DNA of 64,000 nt from NCBI RefSeq assembly GCF_900182705.1, contig NZ_FXTP01000003.1, forward strand, positions 238,455 through 302,454, written 5' to 3'. Below are positions 52,305 to 61,600 of this stretch, piece after piece. The notes beneath the pieces were generated by a model. It saw only the letters and a program-made list of their open reading frames with translations, was not told where the DNA came from and did no database searches. The position numbers and the translations under genes are program-made. This DNA comes from Gracilimonas mengyeensis. GTDB lineage: Bacteria > Bacteroidota > Rhodothermia > Balneolales > Balneolaceae. Numbering within the stretch: position 1 is the first letter of the stretch; every line of letters starts with the position of its first letter.

Positions 52305-55300
52305 ATGAGTACGAACAATCAAAATGAAACAAATACGGGCAACGGGAGGCCAATTCCCAAGGAAGGAAACCGCAAAGAATTCTGGCTTTCAACCTTTTCT
52401 ATCGACAACCGGATAAGTGTATTGGTGCTGTTGCTCCTTATTGCGGTGATGGGCGTGGTTTCTTATGTCACCATTCCAAAAGAGTCGTTCCCCAACATCA
52501 CGGTACCTAACATTTTTGTGGTAACCATCTACCCTGGTGTATCGCCGGAGGATATGGAAAGCCTGGTAACCCGGAAGCTGGAAGACGAGCTCAGTAACAT
52601 CAGCGACGTAAAGGAAATGACCTCGACTTCATCTGAGGGCTATTCCAATATCAACCTGGAGTTTGATACCGGCATCGACATCAACGAAGCCCTGCAAAAA
52701 GTGCGGGAGAAGGTGGACCTGGCCAAACCAGATTTACCGGAGGATGCCGAAGACCCCGTAATTCAAGAGGTCAATCTCTCCGAGTTCCCCATTATGCAGG
52801 TAAACCTCTCGGGAGATTACAGCCTTGATATCCTAAAAGAAATAGCGGAGGACCTACAGGAGGACATTGAGTCCGTCCCCTCTGTGCTGGGCGTAGACCT
52901 TACCGGAGGGCTGGAACGTGAGGTACAGGTGGATGTAGACCTGGCTAAAATGAAATATTATAACCTTAGCTTTACCGATATTATAGCCGCCATCAGCCAG
53001 GAGAATGTGACGGTACCCGGCGGTGATATCACCGTGGGTTCCAAAAATTTCCTTTTGCGAGTACCAGGGCAATATGAAAACACTGCTCCTATAGAAGATA
53101 TCGTAGTGTTAACTGAAAACGACCGGCCTATTTACATACGTGATGTAGCTACGGTTACTTTCGGGTATAAAGAACGCGAAACCTATTCCACCCTCGATAA
53201 TTCCCCGGTAATCACCCTCGGGGTTAAAAAAAGGACTGGTCAGAACATCCTGGAAACCTCTCAGGCCGTTAAGACAATCCTATCGGAAGCTTTACCCGCC
53301 CTACCCCCATCAACCACCTATAAAATTACAAACGACCAGAGCAAGGACGTTAACAGCATGGTCACCAACCTGGAGAACAACATTATCTCCGGGCTGATTC
53401 TTGTAATCGGTGTGTTACTCTTCTTTCTCGGGGTGCGCAATGCATCCTTCGTAGGGGTATCCATTCCGCTGTCTATGTTTTTATCGTTTATTGTGATGGG
53501 CGCGTTAGGCATCACCATGAACATGATTGTGCTGTTTTCTCTTATTCTGGCTTTGGGTATGCTGGTAGATAATGCCATTGTGGTGGTAGAGAACATCTAC
53601 CGCTACCTGGAAGAAGGCTACGATAATTTCGAAGCTGCAAAAAAAGGAACCGGAGAAGTTGCCCTGCCTATTATTTCAGGAACAGCTACCACCCTGGCAG
53701 CTTTCGCTCCTATGCTGTTCTGGCCAGGCATTGTGGGTGAATTTATGGGCTATCTTCCCCTCACTCTCATTATTACTTTAAGTAGTTCCCTGTTTGTTGG
53801 GCTGGTGATAAACCCGGTACTCTGCGCCCTGTTTATGAAAGTAGAAGGGGATACCGGAAGGGCTGTCATGACACAAAAAGGGAAATATATTCTGTATGGT
53901 ATACTTGCAGTCATTCTGGCCATCTTCCTGTTCGCCAGCTTTATTACCTGGACCATGCTTATTGTTTTGGGAGCTCTGCTATGGCTAACCAACCGGTATA
54001 TTTTAACTCCTGTTGGCTTATGGTGGCAAAAAGAAGGTCTTAATAAGGTTTTGGACAAATACGAAAGCAGCCTCACCTGGGCTCTCAACCATCGTATCAG
54101 CACTATCGGAATTTCTGTATTGGTCCTGATTTCAAGTTTTGTGGTGTTGGGTGTATTCTTTCCTGGCTCTGAGTTCTTCCCCGAAGACATCCCGCCCCGT
54201 GATGTATATGTACAAATAGAAACACCGGTAGGCTCAGATGTTGAATTCACCAAAAGCGTGGTTGATAAAGTAACGGCCAAGGTAGAACAAATGCCTTACA
54301 ATGTGGATTATAACACCATCCTTGCTACATCCGGTGCAGCTATTACCAGTGATCCCGCAGCAAGCGGTGGTAATTCTACCCATCTGGGCACGGTAGCAAT
54401 CAATTTTGTGGATTACGAGCAAAGACAAAAAGGAGTGTTCGAGGCCATGGAATACATGCGCAATGAGCTTTCGGGACTGGTTGCCGGTGCAAAAATCACC
54501 GTTGAAAAACCCCAGGACGGACCGCCTACCGGCCCACCCATCAACTTGGAAATAACTGGCCCACAAATGGACCAGCTCACTCAAATTTCAGACCAGGTGC
54601 TGCGTATTATTGAAGGAGATTCTATTTATGCAAAACTGGACGGACTGGAAACAGATTTACCTGAATCGCGCCCTGAAGTAAAAGTAGATGTAGACCGTGA
54701 AAAAGCTGCTCTATTCAATCTCAATACCAATGATATTGGTATGACGGTACGGCAAGCCATTAATGGTGTGGAGGCTTCCAAATTCCGTGACGGAAAAGAT
54801 GAATACGACATCGTTGTCCGGTTATCTGATGAATACCGTGATGATCTCAGCACTCTGGCTAATCTTACTATCTTCCATGAAGGAGTGCAGATCCCCCTTT
54901 CGGAAGTTGCCAGTTGGGAAGTCAGCGATGGCTTTGGAGGCATTCGCCATAAACAATCTGAGCGAGTAGTGACGGTAAGTGCAGATGTACGCTCCGGCTT
55001 TCAGTCTAATGCCGTATTACAGGAAGCTCAGGTATTGCTCGATGATTACCTGGAAGGAATGCCAGCTGGCTACACCTATGAATGGACCGGCCAACAGGAA
55101 GACCAGCAGGAATCTTTCGAGTTCCTTTTCCGGGCATTTCTCATTGCCTTGTTCCTGATTGCTTTTATACTGGTATCACAGTTTAACTCAGTAGCCAAAC
55201 CGGTGATCATCCTCAGCTCCGTAATTATGTCGACCGCCGGCGTTTTTTATGGATTGGTGATCTTCAATATGCCGCTTGGCCTGATGGCCATACTTGGTAT

Positions 55301-55793
55301 CATATCACTGGCCGGGGTTGTAGTAAACAATGCCATCGTACTGATTGATTACGTGGATATATTGCGTGAGCGAGACGGCATGGATTTACGATCGGCCTTA
55401 TTGCAAGGCGGTAAAATTCGTTTTCGGCCAGTAATTCTCACCGCCATCACCACCACACTGGGACTCGTGCCTTTAGCTATCGGTTTTAACTTTGACTTCA
55501 TTGTACTGGTTAATACCCCGCTGGAGTTCTTTGGTAACCTGAGTGAGTATATTTTCTGGGGAGGCGAGCAGGCCGCATGGTGGGGGCCTATGGCTATTGC
55601 CGTAATTGTTGGGTTGATATTCGCAACCGCCCTTACGCTGATTCTCGTTCCCGTACTCTACAGTGTCATTGAGCGCGGTCGTCGCAAATTGAACAAAGTG
55701 ATGTTCGGAACTACCGAACCCGGCATCATCAAAGACCAAAGCAACCTGAACGGAGAGTCTAAAAAGACCAAGCTGGAACCCTCGGCTGGTTAG
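52305..55793 (+). CDS. RND-family (HAE1-type) efflux permease
   Basis: The 1162-residue protein has an N-terminal cytoplasmic extension of about 30 residues, TM1 (ISVLVLLLLIAVMGVVSYVTIP), two large periplasmic loops, and two sets of membrane helices. TM4 has the proton-relay region LALGMLVDNAIVVVENIYRYLEEG, and the second half has ALFLIAFILVSQFNSVAKPVIIL and GVVVNNAIVLIDYVDILRERDG. The first Asp is kept while the second repeat has Asn-Asn, as is usual. The mid-protein extra membrane pair (about 520-560) is longer than in AcrB. It exports drugs, lipids or bile-like compounds with the adaptor and TolC. Confidence 0.95.
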   Translation: MSTNNQNETNTGNGRPIPKEGNRKEFWLSTFSIDNRISVLVLLLLIAVMGVVSYVTIPKESFPNITVPNIFVVTIYPGVSPEDMESLVTRKLEDELSNISDVKEMTSTSSEGYSNINLEFDTGIDINEALQKVREKVDLAKPDLPEDAEDPVIQEVNLSEFPIMQVNLSGDYSLDILKEIAEDLQEDIESVPSVLGVDLTGGLEREVQVDVDLAKMKYYNLSFTDIIAAISQENVTVPGGDITVGSKNFLLRVPGQYENTAPIEDIVVLTENDRPIYIRDVATVTFGYKERETYSTLDNSPVITLGVKKRTGQNILETSQAVKTILSEALPALPPSTTYKITNDQSKDVNSMVTNLENNIISGLILVIGVLLFFLGVRNASFVGVSIPLSMFLSFIVMGALGITMNMIVLFSLILALGMLVDNAIVVVENIYRYLEEGYDNFEAAKKGTGEVALPIISGTATTLAAFAPMLFWPGIVGEFMGYLPLTLIITLSSSLFVGLVINPVLCALFMKVEGDTGRAVMTQKGKYILYGILAVILAIFLFASFITWTMLIVLGALLWLTNRYILTPVGLWWQKEGLNKVLDKYESSLTWALNHRISTIGISVLVLISSFVVLGVFFPGSEFFPEDIPPRDVYVQIETPVGSDVEFTKSVVDKVTAKVEQMPYNVDYNTILATSGAAITSDPAASGGNSTHLGTVAINFVDYEQRQKGVFEAMEYMRNELSGLVAGAKITVEKPQDGPPTGPPINLEITGPQMDQLTQISDQVLRIIEGDSIYAKLDGLETDLPESRPEVKVDVDREKAALFNLNTNDIGMTVRQAINGVEASKFRDGKDEYDIVVRLSDEYRDDLSTLANLTIFHEGVQIPLSEVASWEVSDGFGGIRHKQSERVVTVSADVRSGFQSNAVLQEAQVLLDDYLEGMPAGYTYEWTGQQEDQQESFEFLFRAFLIALFLIAFILVSQFNSVAKPVIILSSVIMSTAGVFYGLVIFNMPLGLMAILGIISLAGVVVNNAIVLIDYVDILRERDGMDLRSALLQGGKIRFRPVILTAITTTLGLVPLAIGFNFDFIVLVNTPLEFFGNLSEYIFWGGEQAAWWGPMAIAVIVGLIFATALTLILVPVLYSVIERGRRKLNKVMFGTTEPGIIKDQSNLNGESKKTKLEPSAG

Positions 55794-55816
55794 CTTGGAG
55801 CTTCGTACTGAAACTC

Positions 55817-55855
55817 AAGCCCTGTCACTTTATTAAAGTCGGCAGGGCTTTTTTT
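55817..55855 (+). terminator. Intrinsic terminator of the efflux operon
   Basis: Stem AAGCCCTG (55817-55824) / CAGGGCTT (55843-55850), with a second inner stem in the loop (ACTTTA/TAAAGT), followed by a run of Ts to 55855. It lies 24 bases after the permease stop. Confidence 0.9.
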
Positions 55856-56217
55856 ATGGTGATATTTTAATCTAAACCATCCTTTACCACACAGGGGCAT
55901 CTTTTGGCATTCAAAATTTTGATAATAACAGCTTCACGCCAGTTCGAGATAAAACCGCCATTGCGAAGGCTTCCGATCCTGATTAGGCAAATCGCTTCTT
56001 TCCCGATTTCTCAGGAGGATGACCAGCCGACTTTTACATCATTCTTATTTCAATTTGTACAGTAATTGCTTCGACCTTCAGGCCGGTGAAGAAAGTCAAG
56101 AAATAAAGCTTTGCCCCCATGAAGGTACGAGTTCATAAGGTTTTCAAAGCTTTAGCTGTACTCCCCTTTTACCATTCTTTCCGACAACCCTCGATAAATG
56201 TATTCACTTTAATTCCA
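55856..56217. repeat. Intergenic stretch with a decayed repeat
   Basis: About 360 bases without a gene. Around 55955-56025 the run CCATTGCGAAGGCTTCCG...GCAAATCGCTTCTTT...GATTTCTCAGGAGGATGACC resembles the common 'ATTGCGAGgcn..GGCAATC...ATGACC' class of intergenic repeat, but in decayed form. I see nothing else. Confidence 0.35.
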
Positions 56218-56250
56218 AAAAAAAGGCCGGGAGAATACATCTACCGGCCT
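56218..56250 (-). terminator. Intrinsic terminator of the TonB/S41 operon
   Basis: On the minus strand the stem AGGCCGG (56224-56230) / CCGGCCT (56244-56250) with a 13-base loop is followed by a run of Ts (complement of 56218-56224). It lies 30 bases after the S41 stop. Confidence 0.85.
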
Positions 56251-56279
56251 GCTTAACACTTTAAATAAAATGAGTTCTC

Positions 56280-57674
56280 TTAATTTCTGATATCCTTAAA
56301 GTCTTCAAACAGCACGTTGCCTTTACGTAATTGTACACGATCGTGCAGTTTTTGATAAGGAATATTGGAGCGTTTTTTGGCCACGGGGCCAGGCTCTCCA
56401 GTAATCAGCTCAAGGGCTTTTCCTAACATAGGATCAGCCGGATCACCGATAGGTTCAGGCTGAAAAATATCTTCTTCCACTTCATAATCAGGCATCAGGC
56501 CATCGCGAAAGTCTGAAACACCATCGGCATTCGCATATTTCAGCGTAACAGGAACCACGGCATAATCATTGGGGGGACTTGCATCCTCGCCGGTCAGTAC
56601 AAAAGAACCATAAAATTTGCCAAAGGTAGGCGTTCCGATCTGAACTACATCCATATATGGGCGCAATCCGTTGATCAGTAATTCACTGGCTGATGCAGAG
56701 CTGGAAGTGGTAAGGAAGTAAGCACGCTCAAGGTTCAGATTCACCGGATCGGATGAAAAGCGGGCAACCAGGTTTGGAGAATTTATGCCTTCCACACTTT
56801 GGAAATAACTGCGCAGGTTATCGTTGTATTCATATCTTACAAACACTTCTTCATTATCTGCTTCGATAGCTGGAACAATTGAGTTGGCCATATTTTCAGC
56901 CGCTGTCACTCTACCGCCGGGATTGTATCGAAGGTCCACAATCAATTCGGTTACACCTTCCGCTTCAAATTCGGACAAGGCATTATCCACACTTTCAATA
57001 AACTGATCACCTTCACCCACCAGGAACTGGGCATAAAACATATAGCCAATTTTGGTTCCGTTGGTATCAATAATACTGGTGTGTACAACAGGATCCAGAT
57101 CGATCTGTGCTTTGTTTATCGTGATTGTACCTCCTTCTCCAATTGCATTTTCTTCTGCATCGTATTCTCCTAACTGGTAGGTAGCTTCTCCCTCTGCGTA
57201 ATAAAGATCAAGGTAATTGTCGCGGCTCAGGGAAACACCATTGATGCCAAGAATGATATCACCACGTTTGAGGCCTGCCTCATCAGCTGGTGTTCCGGGA
57301 TATACAAACTCAACGATGATAAAAACCCCGTTGGAATTAGAGAAAGCCCCAAAAGTGGGTGAAAATCCTGCAGTATAGGAAGAACCCTGCAGTTCTTGCT
57401 GAAGACTCTCTGCATCGTCTGACATATATGAAAAGATATCGTCTTCTTGCAGCATACCATTAAAGAATGTTTCTGGCTCAAGCTCTCCATCTGCCTCTTC
57501 TGGAACTAATTCATTCCAGTAGTAATAGTAGTCCATAGTAGAAACAATCCAGGAATTGACCTCATAAAACTCTCCTTTTTTGTTGCCACCACCAGATGGA
57601 TTGTCTTTGCACCCTGTTATAAATATCACCAGCATTAGCACTGACGACAAAATATACGTTAATCGCTTTTTCAT
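56280..57674 (-). CDS. PDZ-S41 tail-type peptidase, lipoprotein
   Basis: With the ATG at 57674 the protein is 464 residues and has a lipoprotein signal (lipobox FITGC, Cys22); a longer frame to 57740 would overlap the tonB gene. It has an N-terminal helical region, a PDZ domain at about 90-165 (VYPGTPADEAGLKRGDIILGINGVSL) and an S41 protease domain. The latter has LIVDLRYNPGGRVTAAE, then the Ser in TTSSSASASELLINGLRP and the Lys in GTPTFGKFYGS, forming the Ser/Lys catalytic pair. It processes or degrades envelope proteins. It is the last gene of the TonB operon, 29 bases after tonB. Confidence 0.93.
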   Translation of the reverse strand: MKKRLTYILSSVLMLVIFITGCKDNPSGGGNKKGEFYEVNSWIVSTMDYYYYWNELVPEEADGELEPETFFNGMLQEDDIFSYMSDDAESLQQELQGSSYTAGFSPTFGAFSNSNGVFIIVEFVYPGTPADEAGLKRGDIILGINGVSLSRDNYLDLYYAEGEATYQLGEYDAEENAIGEGGTITINKAQIDLDPVVHTSIIDTNGTKIGYMFYAQFLVGEGDQFIESVDNALSEFEAEGVTELIVDLRYNPGGRVTAAENMANSIVPAIEADNEEVFVRYEYNDNLRSYFQSVEGINSPNLVARFSSDPVNLNLERAYFLTTSSSASASELLINGLRPYMDVVQIGTPTFGKFYGSFVLTGEDASPPNDYAVVPVTLKYANADGVSDFRDGLMPDYEVEEDIFQPEPIGDPADPMLGKALELITGEPGPVAKKRSNIPYQKLHDRVQLRKGNVLFEDFKDIRN

Positions 57675-57703
57675 AGTACTTATAAGTAATTTTGAAATAA
57701 TAT

Positions 57704-58525
57704 TTAATCGAATACGAATCGAAAGGTAATGGTACCCCATTGTGTCTGCTGAGGTACGCCTCCCGGCAACCGGGAGAAACGCCAGCTTCGCAGCGTACTC
57801 ATCACTTCCCGTTCTAATTCGGGATTCATTTTTCTTAAGGGAATGATCCGGCCTACGGTACCATCAGGGCGAACTTCAAAGCGCACGGTAATAACGGCTT
57901 CGGTATTCGCTGAGTTTTGTGGCAACGGTTGCACCATGGGTGAGCGGTCTATTTCGCCTTCCCATTTCAGTTCATAGGGGGATGATTTCTCTTGATCATT
58001 TCCCATTCCCTGGTCTGAATTCAGTTCTCCACGGGCCCCGTCCTCGTCACCGCTTGATTCTTCACCTTCGGTGATATCTTCGTTTTCGCGGGCTACCGGC
58101 GGCACCTCTACCTCTTCTTCCTCAGGCTCGGCTTCCTGTTGTTCAGGATCTATTTTTTCCGTTTCCGGGGTAGTTACCGGCTCTTCAACAATTTCTTCTT
58201 GCTGATCGGGCAGGTCAACGGGTTTGGTTACTTCTTCGGTAGGAGTTTGCGGACTTTCTTCCGGCTCTACCACTTCTTCCACCGGATCTTCCGGCTCTGT
58301 TTCAGAAGGATTGGGGCGCTGGGCAACTTCTTCGTTTTTCACTTCAGAATACTCGGCCAGCTGACCAGAGGCAAACTCACCAAATTCTACCTCAATATAA
58401 GAGGGACGGACATTGGTATCCAAGCTCATGGTGTAGAAAAGAGAAAATAACAGCAGAGCAATGTTTATCCCTGTGGCGATCCACAAAGCAAAACGATCAT
58501 CTTCTGTAAATTTATAGCGTCCCAT
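57704..58525 (-). CDS. tonB: TonB energy-transducer protein
   Basis: The 273-residue protein has an N-terminal membrane helix (FALWIATGINIALLLFSLFYTM), a long Glu/Pro/Thr-rich linker (about 50-170) and a C-terminal TonB domain (about 190-273). That domain contains ITVRFEVRPDGTVGRIIPLRKMNPELEREVMSTLRSWRF and a closing GTITFRFVFD strand. The linker is unusually acidic rather than Pro-Lys-rich, fitting a salt-adapted organism. With ExbB/ExbD it feeds the SusC and other TonB-dependent transporters. It overlaps nothing and is 14 bases after exbD. Confidence 0.94.
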   Translation of the reverse strand: MGRYKFTEDDRFALWIATGINIALLLFSLFYTMSLDTNVRPSYIEVEFGEFASGQLAEYSEVKNEEVAQRPNPSETEPEDPVEEVVEPEESPQTPTEEVTKPVDLPDQQEEIVEEPVTTPETEKIDPEQQEAEPEEEEVEVPPVARENEDITEGEESSGDEDGARGELNSDQGMGNDQEKSSPYELKWEGEIDRSPMVQPLPQNSANTEAVITVRFEVRPDGTVGRIIPLRKMNPELEREVMSTLRSWRFSRLPGGVPQQTQWGTITFRFVFD

Positions 58526-58539
58526 AGTTGGTTATTCTC

Positions 58540-58953
58540 TCACGAACCCTGTTCGGTGGCCATGATTATTTTAAGGTTCAGGGCTTTGCTGACATTCATT
58601 ACGCGCACGGCGTCATCCACTTTGGCATCTTTATCGGCCCTCAATACAACGGTTCCATCGGGCTTATTATTTCTTGCCTGGCGGATCGCGCTTGCAAGCG
58701 CACCACGGGCGGTTAAATCTCCATCCACATAAAACTCTCCCTCTTTTGTTACCGCTACGGAAATAAACTGAGTATCCGTTGCCGCACTACTTTCGGCCCG
58801 GGGAACTTCCACCCGGATACCAAAATTGGTTACAAATGATGAAGTTAGCAGAAAGAAGATCAACAGCAAAAGCACAATGTCGGTTAACGACGACTGTGAA
58901 AACAGCGAAAGAGGCGTAAGCCGTTTATCTCCTCTGCGAAAATCCAGTGCCAT
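58540..58953 (-). CDS. exbD: ExbD/TolR-family biopolymer transport protein
   Basis: The 137-residue protein has one N-terminal membrane helix with the proton-pathway aspartate Asp25 (SSLTDIVLLLLIFFLLTSSF). A periplasmic domain follows with ISVAVTKEGEFYVDGDLTARGALASAIRQA and the terminal VVLRADKDAKVDDAVRVMNVSKALNLKIIMATE. It forms the proton-driven motor with ExbB. The gap to exbB is 2 bases. Confidence 0.95.
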   Translation of the reverse strand: MALDFRRGDKRLTPLSLFSQSSLTDIVLLLLIFFLLTSSFVTNFGIRVEVPRAESSAATDTQFISVAVTKEGEFYVDGDLTARGALASAIRQARNNKPDGTVVLRADKDAKVDDAVRVMNVSKALNLKIIMATEQGS

Positions 58954-58955
58954 GG

Positions 58956-59666
58956 TTATCCCTCTCTGTCTTTTTTAGCGGGCGATTGGAGCAAGTCAAG
59001 GAAATCGGCTGAAGCATTTTCCAGTTCAAAAATAGAACGGTTGATCTTGCCCAGCAGGAAGTTATAAAAACCCAGGGCAATCAAACCAACAATCAGTCCG
59101 GCGGCGGTCGTAATCAAGGCTTCCCAAATACCCCCGGCCAATACACTAGGATTCACATTACCCTGTAGCGACTGAATATCCATGAAAGCTTCGATCATTC
59201 CGGTCACGGTTCCTGTAAATCCTACCAGAGGAGCCACACCGGCAATGGTAGCCAGCCAGTTCATCCTTTTCTCAAGAAAGAAAATCTCTTTTTTACCGGC
59301 ATTGTCAATAGCATCCTCGATATCACGAATGGGGCGCCCCAAACGTTTGATCCCAGCTTTGATAATGCGGGCGATGGGTTTGTCGGTCTCATCACAATAA
59401 GCAATGGCATTAGAGGCCCCGCCTTTACCTGACTTCAGCATACCCTCAACCGTATTCAAAAAACTTTGAGGCTCGATATGTGAACGGTTAAGTGCCCTCC
59501 ACCGCTCCACAATTACATAGATGGCAATAAAAAACAGGATAAAGATGGGAATCATTAAGATGCCCCCCTCTACCAGTAAATCGAAAAAAGTCATGCTTTC
59601 TTCCTGCATGGCCATAAGGGAGTCAACTGCAGCGCTATCCTGCAAAAAAAGCAACAGTAAATTCAT
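58956..59666 (-). CDS. exbB: ExbB/TolQ/MotA-family proton channel protein
   Basis: The 236-residue protein has three membrane segments (FDLLVEGGILMIPIFILFFIAIYVIVERW, WLATIAGVAPLVGFTGTVTGMIEAF and ALITTAAGLIVGLIALGFYNFL). The MotA/TolQ/ExbB signature is at GLAPLVGFTGTVTGM and GGIWEALITTAAGL. It pairs with ExbD to energise TonB from the proton gradient. The gene is 13 bases after the HU-SPOR gene, inside the seven-gene operon. Confidence 0.95.
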   Translation of the reverse strand: MNLLLLFLQDSAAVDSLMAMQEESMTFFDLLVEGGILMIPIFILFFIAIYVIVERWRALNRSHIEPQSFLNTVEGMLKSGKGGASNAIAYCDETDKPIARIIKAGIKRLGRPIRDIEDAIDNAGKKEIFFLEKRMNWLATIAGVAPLVGFTGTVTGMIEAFMDIQSLQGNVNPSVLAGGIWEALITTAAGLIVGLIALGFYNFLLGKINRSIFELENASADFLDLLQSPAKKDREG

Positions 59667-59679
59667 GTAGATGATAAGT

Positions 59680-61386
59680 TTATTGTATTTGAGTTATAAA
59701 ATAGTTGTCAGAGAGTGGTTCCGATAATTCTTCGGCGGCGATGGCAGCATCCCTCATTGTTTCAAACTGCCCCAGGCTTACACGCCATAACGTTCCGTAT
59801 TGCGAAGATGGTATGCCTACCAGCAATACGCGATAACCGGCATCGCTTAATTCATTTTGGCGCTGACGGGCATTGTCTTCATTGCTTAGCGAATAGACCA
59901 CTATGGTGTAGCCATCATTGGCCTCAGGATCAACTTGTCCCATCAAGCCGTATTCGGGCTGACCGGCGGGTACATCCGCTTCACCTTCGTTCAGAGATAC
60001 CGGGGAATCTTCTGATTGTTCCTCAACCGGACTCGCCTCTTGCTCGCTATTTTCATTTTCAGGCAGGGGTTGTTCCTGCTGCTCCGCCTGAGCTGTTTGC
60101 TCATTTTCCTCTTGTTGAGAATTCTGAGTCATCGGCTCTTCAGCTACAGATTCTTCCGGCTGTTGCACTACAGCCTGCTGATTTTGAGCCGTTGTTGCTT
60201 CAGGAGTAATTCCTGGAATCTGAATCCAACCGGCATAACCAAGTCCTGCCACGGCAATACCGGCTATTAATACAATCAGCACCAACCAAAGCCAAACCGG
60301 TGTTTCTTCTTTCTCGTGCTTAGGTGTTTTTTTTGCCTCAGGTTTTAATTTTTCTTCCTTTTTCTCGGCCTTCTCCTTTCGGGCTTTTTTGGCACTTTCG
60401 GATGCCAGATTCTTTATCACTGGCACTACTTCTTCTTCAGATGAGGGTTCTTCCTGCTTTGCCTCGCCCCCCGCAGCTTCTTGTTCTTCCTGATCATCAG
60501 CAGTGTCGGCATCCTCTTCAGAATCTTCTGCTTTTTCCGGCACTTCTTCGGTCTCTTCAGCGCCGGATTTAGCCAGTTCCTCAAAAGGATCTTCTTCCTC
60601 TTCAGCTTCTTCCTGCAGCACTTCTTCCGGTTCATCAGGCACATCTTTTTCGGGCCCTTCGTCCTCGGTTCCCTCTTCAGGGGCAAGCTGTGCACTCATT
60701 TCCTCCACAAACTCATCCATTTCCTCGGAGTCATCCGCACCCTGACCAAAAACAGCCTCAAATTCATCGTCTTCTTCGGGCTCGGCTTCCTCTTCTTTAT
60801 CGCCATGGGTTGATTTGACTACCGGCTCTTCTTCGTCCTCATCATCGTCAAGTAATCCTGAAAACAGGCGACGGTTACTCTCCCTGTCTTCCTCATCGGT
60901 ATGAGCATCAATGCCCCAGGGCTTCTTAGGAGCTTCTTCTGAGTCAGCTGCTTCCTGATCTTCTTCCCCGGAGTCCCCAGCTTCATCCGCCTCATCCTTA
61001 TCAAACTCAAAAATATGATCTGATTCCGGGTGCTCTTCAATTACATCGTCCTCAAGTTCATCCAACAATCCAGCAAAAGGATCTTCTTCATCGGTATCAT
61101 CCTCAGAAACTTCTTCGTCAGATGGGGCGGGAGAATCCATCTCAATAGGCTCCATGCCTACATACTTGTAGTTAATCTCCGTTTCCAGGCCTTCATTGGG
61201 CAGAAAAATAATGTTATCACCAATTCCACTAAATACCCCAAAACCTTCAAGTTCGTAGGCATCGCCTTCAGCAATCGCTTCTTTAATTTCATTAACCAGC
61301 TTTTTCAGCTGCTCTTCCACCTCTGATTTATCCAAACCCGAGGTTTCAGTCACTAACTCTACCAGTTTTTGGTGATCTATATGCAT
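59680..61386 (-). CDS. HU-like domain / acidic linker / TM / SPOR protein
   Basis: The 568-residue protein has an N-terminal HU-like domain (1-80, AIAEGDAYELEGFGVFSGIGDNIIF), of the kind in HU-CCDC81-type bacterial proteins. A very Glu/Asp-rich linker (85-325) and a Lys-rich juxtamembrane patch (331-361) follow, then one membrane helix (364-384, VWLWLVLIVLIAGIAVAGLGYAG), a Gln/Glu-rich periplasmic linker, and a C-terminal SPOR domain (about 492-568, YTIVVYSLSNEDNARQRQNEL). SPOR domains bind denuded peptidoglycan at division sites. The HU-like part would lie in the cytoplasm, so the protein could join nucleoid and cell wall. Short repeated motifs (DPFAGLL at 102, LFSGLLDD at 174, DPFEEL at 266) sit in the linker. 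Confidence 0.88.
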   Translation of the reverse strand: MHIDHQKLVELVTETSGLDKSEVEEQLKKLVNEIKEAIAEGDAYELEGFGVFSGIGDNIIFLPNEGLETEINYKYVGMEPIEMDSPAPSDEEVSEDDTDEEDPFAGLLDELEDDVIEEHPESDHIFEFDKDEADEAGDSGEEDQEAADSEEAPKKPWGIDAHTDEEDRESNRRLFSGLLDDDEDEEEPVVKSTHGDKEEEAEPEEDDEFEAVFGQGADDSEEMDEFVEEMSAQLAPEEGTEDEGPEKDVPDEPEEVLQEEAEEEEDPFEELAKSGAEETEEVPEKAEDSEEDADTADDQEEQEAAGGEAKQEEPSSEEEVVPVIKNLASESAKKARKEKAEKKEEKLKPEAKKTPKHEKEETPVWLWLVLIVLIAGIAVAGLGYAGWIQIPGITPEATTAQNQQAVVQQPEESVAEEPMTQNSQQEENEQTAQAEQQEQPLPENENSEQEASPVEEQSEDSPVSLNEGEADVPAGQPEYGLMGQVDPEANDGYTIVVYSLSNEDNARQRQNELSDAGYRVLLVGIPSSQYGTLWRVSLGQFETMRDAAIAAEELSEPLSDNYFITQIQ

Positions 61387-61389
61387 GAC

Positions 61390-61587
61390 CTACCCTTTTC
61401 TTTCGGCTGTAAATTCAATCACATCTTTAGGCGGAACCATGATATTGGTGCCATCTGCCCTTTTTTCCTGCTTCTGGTTTTTATGAACCGCTTTAAAGGT
61501 TCCCAAACCATCTATTTCTACAGAATTTTTCATGATGATCTGGTCACGTATCACCATACCCAAATTTTTTAAAAACTCGTTTGTCAT
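61390..61587 (-). CDS. Mini HU-like (CCDC81-type) protein
   Basis: The 65-residue protein has NSVEIDGLGTFKAVHKNQKQEKRADGTNIMVPPKDVIEFTAERKG, which aligns with the core GLGTF...P...V.F.P of HU-family domains, but it lacks about 25 N-terminal residues of a normal HU. It sits 3 bases before the HU-SPOR gene and may dimerise with its HU domain. DNA binding is uncertain. Confidence 0.72.
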   Translation of the reverse strand: MTNEFLKNLGMVIRDQIIMKNSVEIDGLGTFKAVHKNQKQEKRADGTNIMVPPKDVIEFTAERKG

Positions 61588-61600
61588 AGTCTTTATCTGA

